Positions 62,201 through 64,000 of a DNA stretch of 64,000 bases are shown here, in pieces; the stretch's first letter is position 1, and each line of letters starts with the position of its first letter. Under the pieces are notes generated by a model, which saw only the letters and a list, made by a program, of their open reading frames with translations, was not told the DNA's origin and made no database searches. The DNA comes from Tubulanus polymorphus (lineage: Eukaryota; Nemertea; Palaeonemertea; Tubulaniformes; Tubulanidae), in assembly GCF_964204645.1 (NCBI RefSeq), contig NC_134031.1, positions 15,683,307-15,747,306 on the forward strand, written 5' to 3'. Made by a program: the position numbers and the translations under genes.

Positions 62201-62539
62201 TATCCGTGGTAGCGCCATACAGTCATTACTCGTGGCGACGTCGGTGACGAATTTCTTGATGTATTCGTCGCAGGTTTTCGTCAACGACGCGTCCGCGAAC
62301 CCGCTCGCGAACGATCGAATACCTACGACGAGATAATGATAAAGAGAGAGAGAGATGCAGCGAACACCGCATTAACCCTTTAATCGCGAATCGCTACATC
62401 GGCGGACGACGTACCTATACAATTCATCGCGTTCAAATTGTCGGCTAGGTAATTAGAACAAGCTTCGGCCGCGCGGACCATCTTCAACCGCATCGCCATT
62501 TTATAAACAGATTTGATATCGTGCTCTTCTACTTCGAGT
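53242..62539 (-). CDS. ivns1abp: Influenza virus NS1A-binding protein homologue (kelch), 3' part
   Basis: A host BTB-BACK-kelch protein; in vertebrates it binds actin and splicing factors and can act as a Cul3 adaptor. Ten exons on the minus strand: 62539-62415, 62322-62185, 61174-61059, 60724-60605, 58948-58798, 58296-58048, 57695-57450, 56960-56835, 54620-54447, 53537-53242. All phases match, giving 579 residues in the window. Residues 1-130 are BACK-type (SVYKMAMRLKMVRAAEACSN, LPRIQVEVIG). A linker with PEWRVLATA follows, then six kelch repeats from SVARSGLGVALL onward (GGYDRGECY, CGGSNSR, IGGNCGQGG, VGGCDSWNCLNSVE, IGGSDGNSV, VGGFNGKLFLNT). The SWNCLN repeat is diagnostic of NS1-BP. It ends with an extra Ser-rich tail (SGSSSSSSSEKH). 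The BTB exons are not found before 64000, so the gene is truncated by the window edge, not broken. Confidence 0.93.
53646..53799. repeat. ivns1abp: Pogo/Tigger-type MITE in an IVNS1ABP intron
   Basis: CAGTAGAACTCGCTTAATTC at the left and the inverse of CTGAAGTCAAACCCGCTTAATTC at the right. CAGTAGAACCTCG-like ends are typical of pogo-group elements. No coding capacity. Confidence 0.6.
54010..54146. repeat. ivns1abp: Mariner-type MITE in an IVNS1ABP intron
   Basis: TACAGTCAACCCTTGATTAT and the inverse of TACAGTTGACTCTTGATTAT bound 137 bp starting and ending with TA. The ends resemble those at 32857-33040. Confidence 0.8.
55799..56094. repeat. Dispersed repeat, copy 1 of 2
   Basis: Starts TTTTAACCCATTGGTGC and ends GCACTGAAAGGGTAAAA, imperfect inverted ends. 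The interior includes GGTGTATCATTAGTTACTAA and GTGCTGCCATCTTTCAATAG. The second copy, same orientation, is at 59034-59338. Both are in IVNS1ABP introns. Confidence 0.85.
58949..60604. other. ivns1abp: IVNS1ABP intron with a repeat copy
   Basis: Apart from the dispersed repeat (59034-59338) I see nothing coding; the open frames around 59476-60305 lack splice or family support. Confidence 0.6.
59034..59338. repeat. Dispersed repeat, copy 2 of 2
   Basis: Matches 55799-56094 through GAGATAATTTGAAAATTTT, GTTAGTTACTAATATTTCA, GCTGCCATCTTTCAATAGAG and the ACTGAAAGGGTA end. More diverged at its left border. Confidence 0.82.
61444..61623. repeat. Pogo/Tigger-type MITE
   Basis: CAGTGGAACTTTTCATTATA at the left and the inverse of GTGGAACCTCGTTATAGCGC at the right; the interior has repeated GGATATAAC / GGTTATAAC. 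In an IVNS1ABP intron. Confidence 0.55.
61921..62082. repeat. Long hairpin in an IVNS1ABP intron
   Basis: Arms of about 72 bp share AACTATAGGAC, TACAAATCTGTTTCATGGAG and ACCGAAGCCTCCA, then AGGAACATT, around a loop of about 14 bp. The inner ~40 bp is perfectly paired. Confidence 0.88.
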
Positions 62540-64000
62540 CTGAAAGTCAAAAATAGAAAAAGTTGCAATGAAAAAATATTAGGATGCGGGAGACATGAAT
62601 ATAGTTTTATGGACTTAGATAAATTCATCATTTTATGGTCCGATATCTATTAATGATTTAATGCGCTGTTATTCTACGAGATATACGATCAAAAGTAAGG
62701 TCTTGAGTAATCGGCCATAAATCTAGCATAAAATCGCTTGCCACCGTTCAGCTGCGCTCGGCTAGAATATAAACGATCCGCCTAACTACCACAAGCCGAC
62801 AGCCTTTAGAGTTAGACAGATTTTTCCGAACTACATGCCACTGAAGATGTATTTTCTGTTTTTTACAAATGTAAACACCTGATCAATAAGGTAAGTTAAT
62901 GTGGCAAACATATATACATCATACGACCCGCGTTTATAGGCCAAGGTGAAGGAAAGAAGGTGAAGGTGTGATTTCAAGGTTGTTTACTCAAATGAGGTCA
63001 ATTACAGATTTCAACGGAACAGATTTTTTGCGAGTGTGATTCTAAGAAAAATTGCAGAAATACACTTCCCCCCATTTAGAGATTCCCGAGTTTTCCATGG
63101 TTTAACACAAAATTTACCGAGTGAATCTTCAGGCAAATGGGCAAATTTCCTCTTTAAGAAAATGCTACAATTCTTTCATTCTTTTGCGAATCACATATCA
63201 ATAAATGGACTTCCACAATTCAACAAATGAGCTTTCCCTGATTTCTTACAGATACTTCTGACTTCCCGAGGAGCTTTCCAGGTCGATGGCCACCCTGCAA
63301 ACGGCACACGGAAACTTTCCAGGATAGGTGCCAAAAATGCGACGAAACCACGATCGTTATTTTGATTGTAAGCCAATATTCCGATCGAGTTATCTCCTCT
63401 CAGCTCTCTCTCGAGATCTCAAGAGAAATATCTCGGTTATATTTACACACTCCGTGTAATAAATACCTAGACAGTTAGACAGTTATATATGTATAGTTGA
63501 GCTTTCTGCATTAAACAAAACGTCAAAACGGTTGCTAACAAATTATGACGAGTTACCAAAAATATGCTTCGGCGGAAAATGATCGCATTCCGAAAAAATG
63601 TTTTTCGTATAAATGTCGTTTTCGAAATCCGCTGAAGTACAGATGTGCGTAGTTTATTTTCGTAGATTCATTGGCGAAAAAATGAAATTCACTCGGTTTT
63701 GAATGATGAACACTTCAATGCACCAAGTATTAACTAGAATAGCGCTTTAATACCGAGGTGTATCTGTCTACCGTCCTCGAACTACCCAGACCCACTTACA
63801 ACAATAACGCTAATACCGCCTTCCCACTCAAGTATATCAGTGTCTACATTCCCCAAACTAAACACAGCAGCCCTACTATCATAAAATATTGCGCGTCGGG
63901 GTGTAGACAGGTAGAACTTCAGAACAATGGGATCACTGCAGTACAAAATGATTCAGAATTTTATGCAGAATTGGTAAGGACTGAATTATCTGATCAAACC
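62540..64000. other. ivns1abp: IVNS1ABP intron running to the window edge
   Basis: The acceptor of the first visible kelch-gene exon is at 62540. I searched the minus strand from here to 64000 for a BTB exon and found none. No repeat stands out. Confidence 0.6.

Noticed and set aside
63191-63376. Minus-strand frame tested as a missing BTB exon of IVNS1ABP
   Set aside because: The sequence shows no BTB motifs (such as HRAVLA or YAYT); the BTB exons are presumed to lie beyond 64000.

Overview
This window is intron-rich metazoan nuclear DNA, AT-rich (an impression, not a count), with GT-AG introns and many short foldback transposons. The best clue to the organism is the intermediate filament (IF) gene. 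Its rod is about 355 residues, the lamin-like length, and one splice form ends in a lamin-tail domain without a CaaX box. That combination is typical of cytoplasmic IF proteins of protostomes such as molluscs, annelids and their relatives. Together with dispersed families of rhodopsin-type peptide-like receptors, it suggests a lophotrochozoan. I cannot name the species.

Layout. (1) 1751-26087, plus strand: a cytoplasmic IF gene. Seven exons encode head, rod and a post-rod segment, followed by four alternative C-terminal routes: a lamin-tail route and three Gly/Ser-rich tail exons, two of them Met-rich. Two further small in-phase exons are possible. (2) 28709-29746, plus: a single-exon class A GPCR. 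(3) 35492-30058, minus: a 13-exon CFAP100 (CCDC37/MIA1) homologue for ciliary inner dynein arms, converging tail to tail with the GPCR. (4) About 39000-42749, plus: an unrecognised secreted, possibly prohormone-like protein with a TATA-driven 5' UTR exon. (5) 44633-45625 and 46970-47986, plus: a tandem pair of nearly identical class A GPCRs inside a duplicated unit of about 2.4 kb. (6) 62539-53242, minus: the 3' ten exons of an IVNS1ABP (NS1-BP) kelch protein; the BTB exons lie beyond the right edge.

The rest is introns and intergenic DNA with long (TA)n tracts, a 222-bp tandem repeat, and at least fifteen foldback or MITE-like elements. One group of hairpins sharing similar ends and a similar core occurs at seven or more places. 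Another element is a head-to-head inverted repeat whose arms carry a tRNA-like Pol III B box.

The genes do not form one pathway. The IF gene is structural (cytoskeleton), CFAP100 is ciliary, the GPCRs are signalling receptors, and IVNS1ABP is an actin- and RNA-processing-linked kelch adaptor. All exon models were built by hand from splice signals, reading phase and recalled family sequences. No alignment or search was run.
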